DNA from: Candidatus Peribacteria bacterium
GTDB taxonomy: Bacteria > Patescibacteriota > Gracilibacteria > Absconditabacterales > Absconditicoccaceae
DNA length: 54,290 nucleotides
Reading direction: 5' to 3'
NCBI GenBank assembly: GCA_031276875.1
Contig: JAISMG010000007.1
Coordinates: forward strand, 1-54,290
Within the stretch, counting starts at the first letter, position 1. Every line of letters starts with the position of its first letter. Shown in pieces: positions 1 through 10,643 of this stretch. A model generated the notes under the pieces. That model was not told the DNA's origin, made no database searches, and saw only the letters and a list, made by a program, of their open reading frames with translations. The position numbers and the translations under genes are program-made.

Positions 1-1065
1 CCTATTACAGCATATACAGAAAATTTAGATAAACCTCTTATTCACAACAATGGAACTCATCAGATAATTAGTAAAGATACTCTATTAGATTTTTCTGAAA
101 ACTTTTCCCCCAACAATATTTCCATAATAGTAAATTCTCCTTTTGTTCTTCCTTCTACTATCACAGAAGAAGAACTTGCCTTGGTTTGCCAAATCCAAAT
201 TCCGTGACTTACAGTAAATTTTACTAATGTCCCTCCTGCTCTCAAAAAGAACATAAAAGAAGTTAAAGGAAATTTTGAAGATAGCTCTGAAGACTTCGAT
301 TATGATGCTCTTACTTCTGTTGGTGGAGATTTGGATGCTTATAATGCAACATCATTCTCTGCTCCTCTTCTTGCTTCTGTTGGTGGAGATTTGAGTGCTA
401 GCAATGCAATCTCATTCTTTGCTCCTCTTCTTGCTTCTGTTGGTGGAAATTTGGATGCTAGCTATACAATCTCATTCTCTGCTCCTGCTCTTACTTCTGT
501 TGATGGATATTTGGATGTTTGAGATGCAACATCATTCTCTGTTCCTGCTCTTACTTCTGTTGGTGGATATTTGAATGCTAGAGATGCAACATCATTCTCT
601 GCTTCTGCTCTTACTTCTGTTGGTGGAAATTTGTATGCTAGCAATGCAACATCATTCTCTGCTCCTGTTCTTACTTCTGTTGCTGGAAATTTGTATGCTA
701 GCAATGCAACATCATTCTCTGCTCCTGTTCTTACTTCTGTTGCTGGAGATTTGTATGCTAGCAATGCAACATCATTCTCTGCTTCTCTTCTTACTTCTGT
801 TGCTGGAAAATTGGATGCTCAAAAAGCAACATCATTCTCTGCTTCTGCTCTTACTTCTGTTGGTGGAAATTTGGATGCTAGAAATGCAACATCATTCTCT
901 GCTCCTCTTCTCAAAGAAACAAAACAAATTTACTTCACTTCACAATTACAACAGCTAGACATCAACCCAGAATGCCAAGTAGAAAAAATATACTATAATG
1001 ACGAAAATTTCAACAATCTTTCAGACTTTTTTTCTGCTTATTCCCAGTATCGCCAAGCTGCATAA
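1..1065 (+). CDS. 20-residue-repeat solenoid-like protein, 5' end outside window
   Basis: The reading frame is open from the first base and ends at TAA; in-frame TGA at 208-210 and 520-522 are read as Gly. About 100 non-repetitive residues lead into ten imperfect 20-residue repeats of the type LTSVGGNLDASNATSFSAPA, then a C-terminal tail of about 50 residues with several Lys, Asp and Tyr. The regular Leu/Val and Gly spacing suggests a beta-solenoid or leucine-rich-like surface protein, but I cannot assign a family. The start codon and any signal peptide lie upstream of the window. The repeats are nearly identical at DNA level, so copy number probably changes by recombination. Function unknown; a binding or adhesion role is only a guess. 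Confidence 0.75.
307..906 (+). repeat. Ten tandem 60-bp repeats
   Basis: Ten direct repeats of exactly 60 bp keep the reading frame and encode the 20-residue protein repeat. The segment reading catcattctctgctcct recurs with few changes in nearly every unit. There are no spacers between units, so this is not a CRISPR array. Open frames seen here in other phases and on the minus strand are by-products of the periodicity. Confidence 0.9.
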
Positions 1066-1076
1066 TAACTCAACTT

Positions 1077-1257
1077 TTAAATCATTGGTTCTCCAAATTC
1101 TTCAAGCGTTTTCATCACGTCGCTTTGCTGTTCTACGACTGCTTTTGTTTCAGCGAGCGACTTTGCATATTTCATTCTAGACGCTTCGTACAGCTCCTGT
1201 ACATAGCCTCTTTTGATTTCTGCGTCGGGAATTCGGCACGCCTTCAAACTGATTCAG
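1077..1257 (-). pseudogene. Possible C-terminal gene fragment, unidentified
   Basis: On the minus strand a frame ending in TAA at 1077 encodes a charged, helical-looking peptide that includes IPDAEIKRGYVQELYEASRM and ends KTLEEFGEPMI. The frame stays open upstream into a palindromic, noncoding-looking stretch near 1300, with no clear start apart from an internal ATG at 1175. It looks like the tail of a decayed gene or a small hypothetical ORF. No family is recognised, and base composition is richer in GC than the neighbours. Confidence 0.25.
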
Positions 1258-1288
1258 ATGAAAGATACACTTAATGTCTGGATTCTTC

Positions 1289-1306
1289 CCCCGCAGGACT
1301 GCGGGG
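1289..1306. repeat. Perfect 8-bp palindrome
   Basis: CCCCGCAG and CTGCGGGG face each other across a 2-base centre. This GC-rich hairpin stands out in AT-rich DNA. No T-run follows it directly, so it is not an obvious intrinsic terminator; a REP-like repeat is possible. The rest of the 1066-1408 gap shows no convincing complete gene. Confidence 0.5.
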
Positions 1307-1408
1307 TCAGAATGACTATTACTTGTAGGATTGATGAATACCATAGAGAAAAATTTGATTGCTATATGATTTTATTTGGACAACAGTTATTAATTTTACC
1401 AATCCATA

Positions 1409-2095
1409 TTAAATTTGCCAATCAATTTCTTTCAATTCGTGCTCTCTGAGCCAAGCATTGGTTTTGGAAAAAGGTTTGCTTCCAAAAAATCCTTTATCCG
1501 CAGAAAAAGGCGATGGATGAGCAGATTTGATAACAAGATGTTTGGAGGTATCAATCAGCATTATTTTCTGTTGAGCAAACGCACCTCGCAAAATAAATAC
1601 AAGATGATTTTTGGCATCAGACAGCTTTTTAATCACTGCATCCGTAAACCTCTGTCGCCCAATATCTTTATGAGAATTGGCTTGGTCTTTGCAGACCGTA
1701 AGTGTAGCATTCAAAAGAAAAATACCTTGCTTGGTTCGTGGAGTCAGGTTTCAAGTTTTAGGGATAGAGAAACCTATATCATCGTGCAATTCTTTGTAAA
1801 TATTTTGAAGAGAAGGGGGAATTCTGACTCCATCTTGCACGGAAAAACACAATCCGTGTGCCTCTCCTGCTCCGTGATAGGGGTCTTGTCCCAAAATAAC
1901 CACCTTAACTTCATCAAATGGTGTTGAATTAAACGCATTAAAAATGTTTTTCCCCTCGGGAAAGATAGTCTTTCACTCAGATTTTTCTTTTTGGAGGAAA
2001 TGTTTGATTTGTTCAAAATAGGAATGTTGAAATTCATCCCTAAGCACCTCTTTTCGAGAAGGTTCAATTTGGATAGCAGTAATGTCTAGTGGCAT
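1409..2095 (-). CDS. ung: Uracil-DNA glycosylase, family 1
   Basis: Removes uracil from DNA as the first step of base-excision repair. The 228-residue product carries the catalytic motif GQDPYHG and the C-terminal DNA-intercalation motif [13 protein letters not shown] (family form HPSPLSAYRGFFG). Length matches family 1 enzymes. Two in-frame TGA codons are read as Gly, one in IPKTGNLTP. ATG at 2095 is the first start before the conserved N-terminus and no Shine-Dalgarno sequence is visible. It faces the SPFH gene across a promoter-containing gap. Identification is secure. Confidence 0.95.
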
Positions 2096-2218
2096 TGAAA
2101 GAGAGTAAGAAATAAAATACCTTTCTTACTATAAGGAAAATAAAGCTGAATTGCAAGGCAGATTACAAATATCATAGTGGTGCATTTTGAATTATAATTT
2201 TCTCCATAAAAAAAGCTG

Positions 2219-2246
2219 TTGACCTTCCGTTCCGTTTTCATATAGT
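2219..2246 (+). promoter_or_regulatory. Sigma70-type promoter for the SPFH gene
   Basis: TTGACC, 16 bases, then TATAGT, about 70 bases before the start codon at 2315. The leader contains a small hairpin (TCCTC, AAAA, GAGGA). Prediction from consensus match only. Confidence 0.5.
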
Positions 2247-2314
2247 GAAATTATCTCACGTGGTTTTCCTCAAAAGAGGAGCGTGCAGACTTTTATTCTC
2301 TTTTTCTTATCACA

Positions 2315-3076
2315 ATGGCACCATTTATCCTAGGAATTATCGTCATTCTCTTGTTTCTCACGGTTAAAGTCGTGAAACAATACGAAAGGAAAGTCCTGTT
2401 TACGCTGGGAAAGTATACGACTATCCTCAAACCGGGACTCAATATCGTTATCCCGATTATCCAAACTACCACGACCGTAGACGTGAGGGAAAAAGCTGTG
2501 GATGTCCCTTCCCAAGAAGCGATGACCAAAGACAATATTTCCTGTACTATCAATGCGGTTATCTACTACAAAATCAGAGAAGATGAGGCAAATAAAGCTG
2601 TCATCAACGTAAGATATTTGGACTATGCGATGAGCCAATTTGCCCAAACGACGATGAGAAATATTGTCGGACAGTTTGAACTGGATGAACTATTGGCAAA
2701 AAGGGAAGAAGCAAGTAAAAAAATTAAAATGATTGTAGATGAAAAATCTGATGTGCGAGGTGTCGAAGTAATGTCTGTAGAACTCAAAGACATCAATATT
2801 CCTTCCGACCTGCAAAGAACAATTGGAAAGCAGGCAGAAGCCGAAAGAGAAAAAAGAGCAAAAATTATCACTTCAGAAGGAGAATTAGCATCAGCTAAAA
2901 ATCTGATGGAAGCCGCAGAAATGCTTTCCAAAACGCCGTGAGCTTTGCATTTGCGTACGCTTCAATCCATCAATGATATCAGCTCTGACCAAAGTAATAC
3001 GACCGTATGGATGATACCAATGGAAGTATTGGAAGCAATCAAAGGCTTTGCAAATCCTTCCCACAAAACGCATTAA
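2315..3076 (+). CDS. SPFH/band 7 (stomatin-like) membrane protein
   Basis: A 253-residue stomatin/slipin-type protein. Residues 1-16 are a hydrophobic membrane hairpin or anchor, followed by the SPFH core (VDVREKAVDVPSQEAMTKDN, then VRGVEVMSVELKDINIP) and a helical tail (RTIGKQAEAEREKRAKIITS). Such proteins form oligomeric scaffolds in membrane microdomains and often work with an NfeD partner or FtsH-type proteases; no NfeD gene is adjacent. TGA at 2939-2941 is read as Gly, adding 45 C-terminal residues typical of the family (LRTLQSIN, then MIPMEVLEAIKG). The ATG follows a predicted promoter; gltX begins 44 bases downstream, so they may be cotranscribed. Confidence 0.88.
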
Positions 3077-3120
3077 CGTTTAATTGTTCAGCATTTTTTA
3101 TCTGTTCACTCTCTTCTTCT

Positions 3121-4779
3121 ATGGCAACGTGGCACGAATTAGCAGACCTCCTTTTTCCTGAGGTACAATCAACGATTTCTGACCTTTTAACCCAGTATCC
3201 TGCACGTTCTGAGCAGGTGTGCTTGCGTTTTTCTCCTTCTCCTACAGGGTATTTGCATTTAGGGTCGCTGTATACGACGTTGATTGGTTCCACCTATGCG
3301 AGACAACACAAGGGAACATTCTTTTTGAGAATTGAAGACACTGACCAAAAAAGAGAAATTCAAGGGGCAGCTTCTTTGCTTATTCAGTCGTTGAAAATCT
3401 TTTGAATTTCCTTTGATGAAGGACCATTGGGAGAAGATGAACGTGATGTGGGTGCGTATGGACCGTATTTTCAGTCCAAAAGAGCAGATTTGTATACTGT
3501 TTTTATCAAACATTTACTTGCTCAAGGATTGGCGTATCCCTGTCGAATGACGGAAGCAGAATTGAATGCCATTCGTGAACAGCAGACGCAAGCCAAGCAA
3601 ATTCCGGGCATTTATGGGAAATTCTCCAAATATAGAAGCTTTACTCCTGATGAACTCATAGCCAAATATCACCAAGAAGGCGACCAGTTTCAAGTCATCA
3701 GGTTTCGTGCACCGGGCGACACGACGAAAAAAATTGTGTTTCACGATGTCATCAAAGGCGAAATTTCGATGATAGACAATTATAATGATATTGTTATCCT
3801 CAAAGGTGATGGTTTGCCTACGTATCATTTGGCACATATTGTGGATGATACGTTGATGAGAAGTTCGCTGATTACCAGAGGAGATGAATGGTTGACTTCC
3901 GTTCCATTACATCTTCAGCTTTTTAAAGCCTTTGAGTTACCAGCACCAGCATATGCACATTTAGCTCCCGTCAGTAAACTAGATGAAGGGAAAAAAAGAA
4001 AGCTGAGTAAAAGACACGACCCCGAGGCAAATGTCGCGTTTCTTCTGGAACAATGATATAGTGTGCAAGGCATTTTGGAGTATTTGATGACGTTAGCCAA
4101 TTCCAATTTTGAAGATTGGAGGAGAGAATATCCTGAGTTGCCGTTGGCGGATTTTCAGTTTTCTTTGGACAAGGTAGGAGTGGCTGGTTCGTTATTTGAC
4201 GCCACCAAATTGCAATGGGTAAATAACGGCTATTTGTCGAGAATTTCGACCGAAGAACTGTTTCAGCAGACCTTGGAATGGGCAACCACCTATGCTCCAG
4301 CGTTTGCTTCCTTACTTCAATCTGATGAAGCGTATGCGAAAGCAGCGATGCATATCGAAAGACACACCGAAAAAGACCCCAAAAGATTTACCTTGTATAG
4401 CGATGTACAGCAGCAGATGTTGTTTTTCTTTGATAATGAATGGGAAAAAGGAGCCGAAATCAGAAAGGCATTGCTTGCGGAAAATGAACATTTTGGGGCT
4501 TTACAGGATTTTGTTCGTACCTATAGTGAAGTCGTGAATTTAGAAACCGATGAGGTGCTTGTGTGGTTTGACCAATTAAAACAACTCGGAAAACAGTATG
4601 GTTATGCTGCCACTAATGCAGAATTTAAAGAAGGAGGATATATTGGGAAAGTTGGAGATTTGGCGATGTTTCTCCGTATTCAGCTGTGTAATGCCAAACA
4701 GACTCCTGATTTATTTAGTGTGATGAAGGTGATGGGAAAAAAGAGGGTAGTGGAGAGATTACGTGCATTTTCTTCATAA
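3121..4779 (+). CDS. gltX: Glutamyl-tRNA synthetase
   Basis: Charges tRNA-Glu. The 552-residue class I synthetase has FSPSPTGYLHLGS (HIGH-type motif) near residue 40, a KLSKRHDP motif (KMSKS type) near residue 295, and a helical C-terminal anticodon-binding region. In-frame TGA at 3403 and 4054 restore IFGISFDEGP and LEQGYSVQG, both expected in the family. The ATG at 3121 gives an unusually long N-terminal segment of about 30 residues before the Rossmann fold. Whether it is discriminating or also charges tRNA-Gln cannot be judged; no gatCAB genes are in this window. Confidence 0.95.
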
Positions 4780-4958
4780 GTATTGGTTCTATAGATAAGA
4801 TTTAATTTTCAAATGTATGGTTATCAGGATACAGATTTTGGATATTAACTTTTTGGGGTAATTTTCCCTCGCAATTCTTCTCCATTTCCTTATACATACA
4901 CTTAGTTTTGAAAAAGCATCTCATTTTTCGAAGCACTTTAGTTGTGTATTTTTTTGGA

Positions 4959-6755
4959 ATGAGTATTAGAAATATTGCAATCATTGCACACGTCGACCAC
5001 GGGAAAACCACTCTGGTAGACCAACTTTTACAGCAGTCTGGCACCCTAAAAGCACTAGAAGGTCAAGAACTGATTATGGATAATAACGACCAAGAAAGGG
5101 AAAGAGGCATCACAATTTATGCCAAAAATACGGCCGTTCTGTGGAAAGGACAAAGAATTAACATTGTAGATACACCGGGACATGCGGATTTTGGAAGTGA
5201 AGTAGAAAGAGTTTTGAGGATGGTGGATAGTGTGTTGCTGATTGTTGATGCCTATGAAGGACCGATGCCTCAGACGAAATTTGTCCTCAAAAAGTCATTA
5301 GAACTCTGACTCAAACCCATTGTCGTCATCAATAAAATTGATAAACCTACTGCGAGACCCGAAGAAGTCATCAATACGCTTTTCGACCTTTTTATCACCT
5401 TGGGGGCAAGTGATGAACAGGCAGATTTTCCGATTATTTATGCAAGTGCAAAACAGTGATTTGCTATCACTCATCTTACCGATGACCCCAAAGATATGAC
5501 TCCGCTTTTTGAAGCCATTATCCAATACGTTCCAGAAGCTCCCCATCAACCAAATCAGCCTTTTAGAATGCAGATTGTTAATTTGGGATATGATAATTTT
5601 TTGGGGAGATTGGGGATTGGGAGAGTGTATGAAGGGACAGTAAAAGTTTGAACTCCTGTGACAATTTACGATAATGCAGGACATCCGAGAACTGGAAAAA
5701 TTAGCAAAATTTTCAATACATTGGGTATCCAAAGGATTGAACAAGCTGAAGCCCAATCTGGCGACATTATCACCATCGCAGGAATTCCCAATATTTTTGT
5801 GGGAGAAACGATTACGGTGGGAGAGGGAAAACCTTTGCCGAGTATTTCCATTGATGAACCAACCTTGAGTATGGAATTTCTCGTGAATGACTCGCCTTTT
5901 GCTGGGAAAGAAGGAAAATATATGACTACCAGAACACTGGAAGAAAGACTTCGCAAAGAACTGGAAACCAATGTGGGATTGAAAATTGATTTTACTGATG
6001 GGAAGTTTATCGTGAAGGGAAGAGGAGAATTGCATTTGGGAGTATTGATAGAAAGTATCAGAAGAGAAGGTTGGGAACTGCAAGTAGGGGCTCCCCAAGT
6101 GATTTTCAAAGAAATTGATGGGAAAAAATATGAACCGTTGGAGCATTTGGTGATAAGTGTGGATGAGCAGCTTTCTGGAACGATTATTGAAGTGATAAGT
6201 AATCGTAAAGGGATGATGAAAACGATGAATACTGTTCGTGGATTGACTACACTTGAATTTGAAATTCCTACGAGAGGATTGCTGGGATTTAGAGGGGAAT
6301 TTATCCTGATTACCAAAGGAGAAGGGATTATGTATTCAGCTTTTTCTCACTATGTACCCCTGAAAGGAGAAATCAAAAAGAGAGAAGTCTGAGCAATGAT
6401 TAGTTCAGCTACGGGACAAGCGATGAATTATGGAATTTTTAAACTTCAGGAAAGAGGTCCAATTTTTGTGGAGCCTGCTCAAATGATTTATGAAGGGATG
6501 GTTGTCGGAGAATACTTAAAAGGCAATAACGATATGGCGGTCAATTTAACGATAAACAAACAACAAAATAATGTGAGAAATAGCGGAAATGATGAAGCAA
6601 TGAAGCTCAATCCTATTAGAAAGCTGAATTTGGAAGATGCGTTGTGATATATTGGACACGATGAATTGGTAGAAATCACGCCCAAAAGTATTAGAATTAG
6701 AAAAAAGTATCTCACTGAAGCTGCGAGAAAGGGAGCAGAGAAAAAGGGCGGGTAA
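4959..6755 (+). CDS. typA: Translational GTPase TypA/BipA
   Basis: Ribosome-associated GTPase of the TypA/BipA family, linked to stress adaptation and 50S assembly. The 598-residue product is full length: G1 [10 protein letters not shown]2 RERGITI, G3 DTPGH, G4 NKID, then the EF-G-like domains 2, 3 and 5 and the C-terminal domain ([21 protein letters not shown]). Five TGA codons are read as Gly; the first gives [15 protein letters not shown], a diagnostic family segment that would be truncated under the standard code. The start at [16 protein letters not shown] is the family N-terminus. No Shine-Dalgarno sequence precedes it. Confidence 0.97.
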
Positions 6756-6812
6756 AGTTTTAGATGCTTTTGAGTAATAAGAGTACTATTTTTAATTTTT
6801 CTCTTAATTATT

Positions 6813-6836
6813 ACCAACCACTAGTATTTGGTTTTT
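6813..6836 (+). terminator. Weak terminator-like hairpin after typA
   Basis: ACCAA and TTGGT enclose a 10-base loop and run into five T. The stem is short, so this is tentative. The remaining spacer up to 7015 shows nothing else that I can name. Confidence 0.3.
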
Positions 6837-7015
6837 CGAAAATATTTTTTCAATGATTAGAAACATTGGTCAAATCAGGTCACATTAACTCTCAGTCTTC
6901 TACATAAAAAATATTATACCAATTTTCTTAATCTTACAACTACAAATGATGAAATTACCGTAACCGACAGTACCAATAGAAGAACAGGATAGTCTACCTG
7001 AGACCTTAAAAGGGA

Positions 7016-8632
7016 CTAACTTTCCTTCTTTTCATACATTATCACGGGTTCCAACTGCACATCAAATTCTTTCATTGCAAATGCTTCTTCAAAACCTTTT
7101 CCTCCACCATTCACAGCACTATCCAGAGCAGAAATCTGATTATTCCCCAAAATCGTTTGCAATTTCGCGAACCCGTTAATCAATAACGGAGCAGCGAGTA
7201 ATCCCAACTGCTTGATGACTCGCAACAAAAACTCCAAGTCTTCTATCGCTTCTGGTCTGGTAGCTTCGTCTTTATATTTTTTTCGTGGTTCAGCTTTGGT
7301 GATGTATTCATTTGCAAGCTGAACAAGTTTATATCGGTCTTCTACAAAGGATTTTGTATTTGCATATTGCAAATATTTTTCTTCCAAACTATGCAAATTT
7401 TCGCTATGTTCCAAAAGATGCAAAAGATGATTATTCTCTTCTGTTCCTTTGAATATTTCCAGAGAAGACAAGCTATTTTCTCTACGGTTGTTATGCAATT
7501 TTCCTTTCGTCACGCCGTACTTTTTTCCTAAATTCGCAACACGATTGACGAGGTTTCCTCGACCTCCAATCAGCATTTTTTCTCGTGTTCCTTTAAATCT
7601 TTCTCGCGAAAAATCTCCATCTAGTCCGATAGCAACATCATAAAACAGATAAAACACCAGTGCATCTCTATCATATTCACGTGCAACTTCTACCGGGTCA
7701 ACGACATTTCCCAGAGTTTTACTCATTTTCTGTCCATCTACGGTCAAGTATCCTGTTACAAATTCCTTATCTGGCTGGCGAAATCCTGCTGCTTCCAGCA
7801 TTGCTGGTCGATAGGTTGCGTGAAATTTCACAATATCTTTTCCCAGTATGTGAAGAATTTCTGTATGTTCATCTCGAAATTTTCCATTTTCGTCATTCCT
7901 ATAACATACTGTAATATAGTTCAATAGTGCATCAAACCATACATAGGTGACTTGTTCTTCGTCTCGTGGTAGTGGAATGCCAATTCCTGTGTGTTTATTT
8001 TCCCTAGAAATAGAAAAATTTTCCAAACCTGACTGAACAAAAGCTTTCACCTCGTTGAAACGGTGGCTTGGCTCCACAAAATTTGGATTGTCCTTCCGCA
8101 ATTGTTCAAACACAAACGCATATTTTTTCAGATTAAAAAACCAGTTTTTTTCAGTGATAAGTTCCGGTTTAGTCAAATGGTCAGGGCAGAGTCCGTCAGA
8201 AGTTAAATCACGAGGGTTTTTAAACGCTTCACATCCCACACAATACAAGCCTTGATATTCCCCGAGATAAATATCTTTGTCTTCGCCCTCTTTTTCGTAA
8301 ATCTTTTTCAGCACCTTCTGTACAAAGACGTGATGGTCAGCTTGCGTAGTTCTGATAAAATCAGTATATGAAATCTGTAATTCCTGCCACGTCTTTTTGC
8401 TCTCCTCAGCGACATAGTCTAGTCGTTCCATTACGTTTTTCCCTTCTGCTTCAGCTTTTTCTACCATTTTTTGACCATTTTCATCCAGTCCAGTAGAAAA
8501 TTTGACTTCATAGCCCAATAATCTTTTCCATCTGGCATAAAAATCTGCAATAAACGAACTATTCGCGTGCCCAATATGTGGTAAACCATTAGCATAATAA
8601 ATCGGTGTAGTGACAAAAAACTTTTTATTCAT
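7016..8632 (-). CDS. metG: Methionyl-tRNA synthetase
   Basis: Charges initiator and elongator tRNA-Met. The 538-residue product contains TPIYYANGLPHIGHA (HIGH motif) at the N-terminus, one zinc knuckle (YCVGCEAF, then GLCPDH), the KMSKT loop in GQKMSKTLGNVVDP, and a helical anticodon-binding domain. The C-terminal EMAP-like tRNA-binding domain of longer MetRS is absent, as in many short bacterial forms. No TGA is used, unusual here for so long a gene. It lies downstream of the lepA fragment on the same strand. Confidence 0.96.
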   Translation of the reverse strand: MNKKFFVTTPIYYANGLPHIGHANSSFIADFYARWKRLLGYEVKFSTGLDENGQKMVEKAEAEGKNVMERLDYVAEESKKTWQELQISYTDFIRTTQADHHVFVQKVLKKIYEKEGEDKDIYLGEYQGLYCVGCEAFKNPRDLTSDGLCPDHLTKPELITEKNWFFNLKKYAFVFEQLRKDNPNFVEPSHRFNEVKAFVQSGLENFSISRENKHTGIGIPLPRDEEQVTYVWFDALLNYITVCYRNDENGKFRDEHTEILHILGKDIVKFHATYRPAMLEAAGFRQPDKEFVTGYLTVDGQKMSKTLGNVVDPVEVAREYDRDALVFYLFYDVAIGLDGDFSRERFKGTREKMLIGGRGNLVNRVANLGKKYGVTKGKLHNNRRENSLSSLEIFKGTEENNHLLHLLEHSENLHSLEEKYLQYANTKSFVEDRYKLVQLANEYITKAEPRKKYKDEATRPEAIEDLEFLLRVIKQLGLLAAPLLINGFAKLQTILGNNQISALDSAVNGGGKGFEEAFAMKEFDVQLEPVIMYEKKES

Positions 8633-8736
8633 TGAAGCGAAATAGCAAATAAAATACCTATTAAAAAAACCCTTGATGTTCCCTACTATAAAGCTTTATG
8701 AAACAAAAACAAGAGATTTTTCTTACAGCTTTTTTT

Positions 8737-9327
8737 CTATTTTTTTTGTGGGTTTCCATACATAAATTTCTGAGGATGATGAAGTTTATGCTCTTCAGGA
8801 CTTTCAATACGCTCAATGATAGCATCCAATACCAGTTCTACATTTTCTCCCGTTTTCCCAGACACACAGATAATCTCCTCTTTGGAAAGTCAAATGATAT
8901 GTTCTATCTCTTGAGCTACTCTGTCAGGATTTGCAGCGGGTAAATCGATTTTATTGAGTACAGGGATAATTTCTAATCCTTGGTCTATTGCCTGATACAG
9001 CGTAGAAAGCGTCTGAGCTTGAATGCCTTGCGAAGCATCAATCAAAAGAATTACCCCTTCCACTGCAGCTAAAGAACGTGATACTTCATACTGAAAATCC
9101 ACGTGTCCGGGCGTATCAATCAGATTAAGTTCATAACCTTTTCGGTGCATTCTCGCAGGAGTAAGTTTAATAGTAATCCCTCTTTCCTGTTCAATATCCA
9201 TACGGTCGAGGACTTGGTTATGTTCAAGTTTTCTCACGGTTCCAGTGATTTCGAGCATTCTATCAGCGAGAGTTGATTTTCCGTGGTCAATGTGGGCGAT
9301 GATACAAAAATTGCGAATAGGTGTCAT
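8737..9327 (-). CDS. lepA: LepA/EF4 GTPase domain only (truncated)
   Basis: The product matches the N-terminal G domain of elongation factor 4: G1 [10 protein letters not shown]2 QERGITI, G3 DTPGHVDF, G4 NKIDLPAA and the G5 region VSGKTGENV. One TGA is read as Gly (HIIGLSKEE). The frame stops at TAG after 196 residues, where family members of about 600 residues continue into domains II, III, V and the LepA-specific C-terminus. The stop lies in a run of A residues on the coding strand, but other frames downstream show no LepA sequence, so a simple frameshift does not restore it. It is either a pseudogene remnant or a stand-alone G domain. Confidence 0.85.
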
Positions 9328-9376
9328 AAAAAAGGGAAAAAAGAATAAAAAGCTGTGGATAGTTTTTGATAAAACT

Positions 9377-10546
9377 TTACTCTTTCAAACTCGGTAAAAG
9401 CGTTTTTCTTTGTTCAGATTTCAAAATCTTGTAGAGGAGAATGAGTTCAATACACGAAATCAACAGGGAACTTCCTCCTGCACTGATAAAAGGTAAGGTC
9501 ACTCCTGTATTGGGAATAAGTTGAATATTTACGCCGATATTTACAAAGGTTTGCACCACCAAAATGGAAATAATTCCGACACCAATCATTTTACTCTGAG
9601 GGTCTTTAATCTGCTGTAAATGTTTCAAAAAGTATCGAAATAATCGGCAATACAATCCAATCAATAGCAAATTTCCGAAAAATCCTATTTCTTCCGAGTA
9701 TGCCGCGAAAATGAAGTCGCTCTGTGCTTCAGGAATATATCAGAATTTTTGTAGTCCTTTTCCATATCCTTTTCCTGTCAATCCACCTCCTCCAATTGCC
9801 ATCAGGGCTTGCTCGTTTTGTCGTCAGGTTTTTTCTTTTTCTTCGGCTCTTTTGGCACTATCCATCGTGAAAAAATAGGCAAATCTTTTTTGGATGTAAT
9901 TATATTTTTGATTGATAGCTCCTGCGGAAAGTCCAGCGAGAGCTCCAGCTACCAGTCCTATGACGAGAACGGTAAGCGTTTTTTTGATACTCAGTCCTGC
10001 ATATCGTACCATAATTAACGCTGTAGCTCCTATAATCAAAATCGTTCCAAAATCCGGAATAAAAAGAAACACCGCATATGATACAGCACTCATTACGATA
10101 AAGCTGATGAGAAATTGAGAAGTCTGCATTATGTCTTTTTTTCTGATAAGCCAGCTCGAAAGGAAAAAAATATATGCAAGTTTAAATACTTCAGAAGGCT
10201 GAATACTTGGCAGTCCAGGAATAAAAATCCATCCTCTGGCTCCATTAAGTCCTTTTCCTCCTACTCCATCTCCTAGCGGAGAAAATACCAGACATTGGAG
10301 GGTAAACGCTGCAATGAGAGCAATCGTTGCAAAGGTATGAGATTTGAGAATTTTAAGAGGGAATTTCCATACCAAAAATACTGCTATGGCAATATATACG
10401 AGTGCAGATACTTGCTGTTTGAAATAATAATAATTAGTAGTTTCCGCTCGTGCTAAAGAAAGCTGAAACGACTCATAAATACTCACGCTATATACTGCTA
10501 ATAGTCCAAAGATGATGAGAATAATTCCATTGATGAGTAAGGGCAT
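9377..10546 (-). CDS. ftsW: Septal peptidoglycan glycosyltransferase FtsW
   Basis: SEDS-family polytopic membrane protein that polymerises glycan strands at the septum. The 389-residue product begins with a membrane span ([20 protein letters not shown]) and has the family landmarks [33 protein letters not shown] and [12 protein letters not shown]; the second is FtsW-like rather than RodA-like. Two TGA codons are read as Gly, one in LQKFGYIPEA. I chose the ATG at 10546; an in-frame TTG at 10702 would overlap tsaC and add an atypical N-terminus. It follows tsaC with a 97-base gap. Confidence 0.9.
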
Positions 10547-10643
10547 TGAAAACCATACCGGTAAATAAAATCTCTCCAGAGAGTATAAGATTATGTCCTG
10601 CACATTCAACAGGTACTGTATGACCTTTCCCGTTAAGGGAATA

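Noticed and set aside
307-906. CRISPR array
   Set aside because: The repeats are 60 bp, contiguous, without spacers, and in frame with one protein.
462-958. Long open frames overlapping the repeat gene on the minus strand and in another plus frame
   Set aside because: They arise from the 60-bp periodicity; their translations are low-complexity and do not continue beyond the repeats.
5307-5309. Frameshifts or pseudogenes in typA, gltX, mnmA, hsdS and others
   Set aside because: The frame continues without shift through each TGA, always at a conserved Gly, so recoding explains them.
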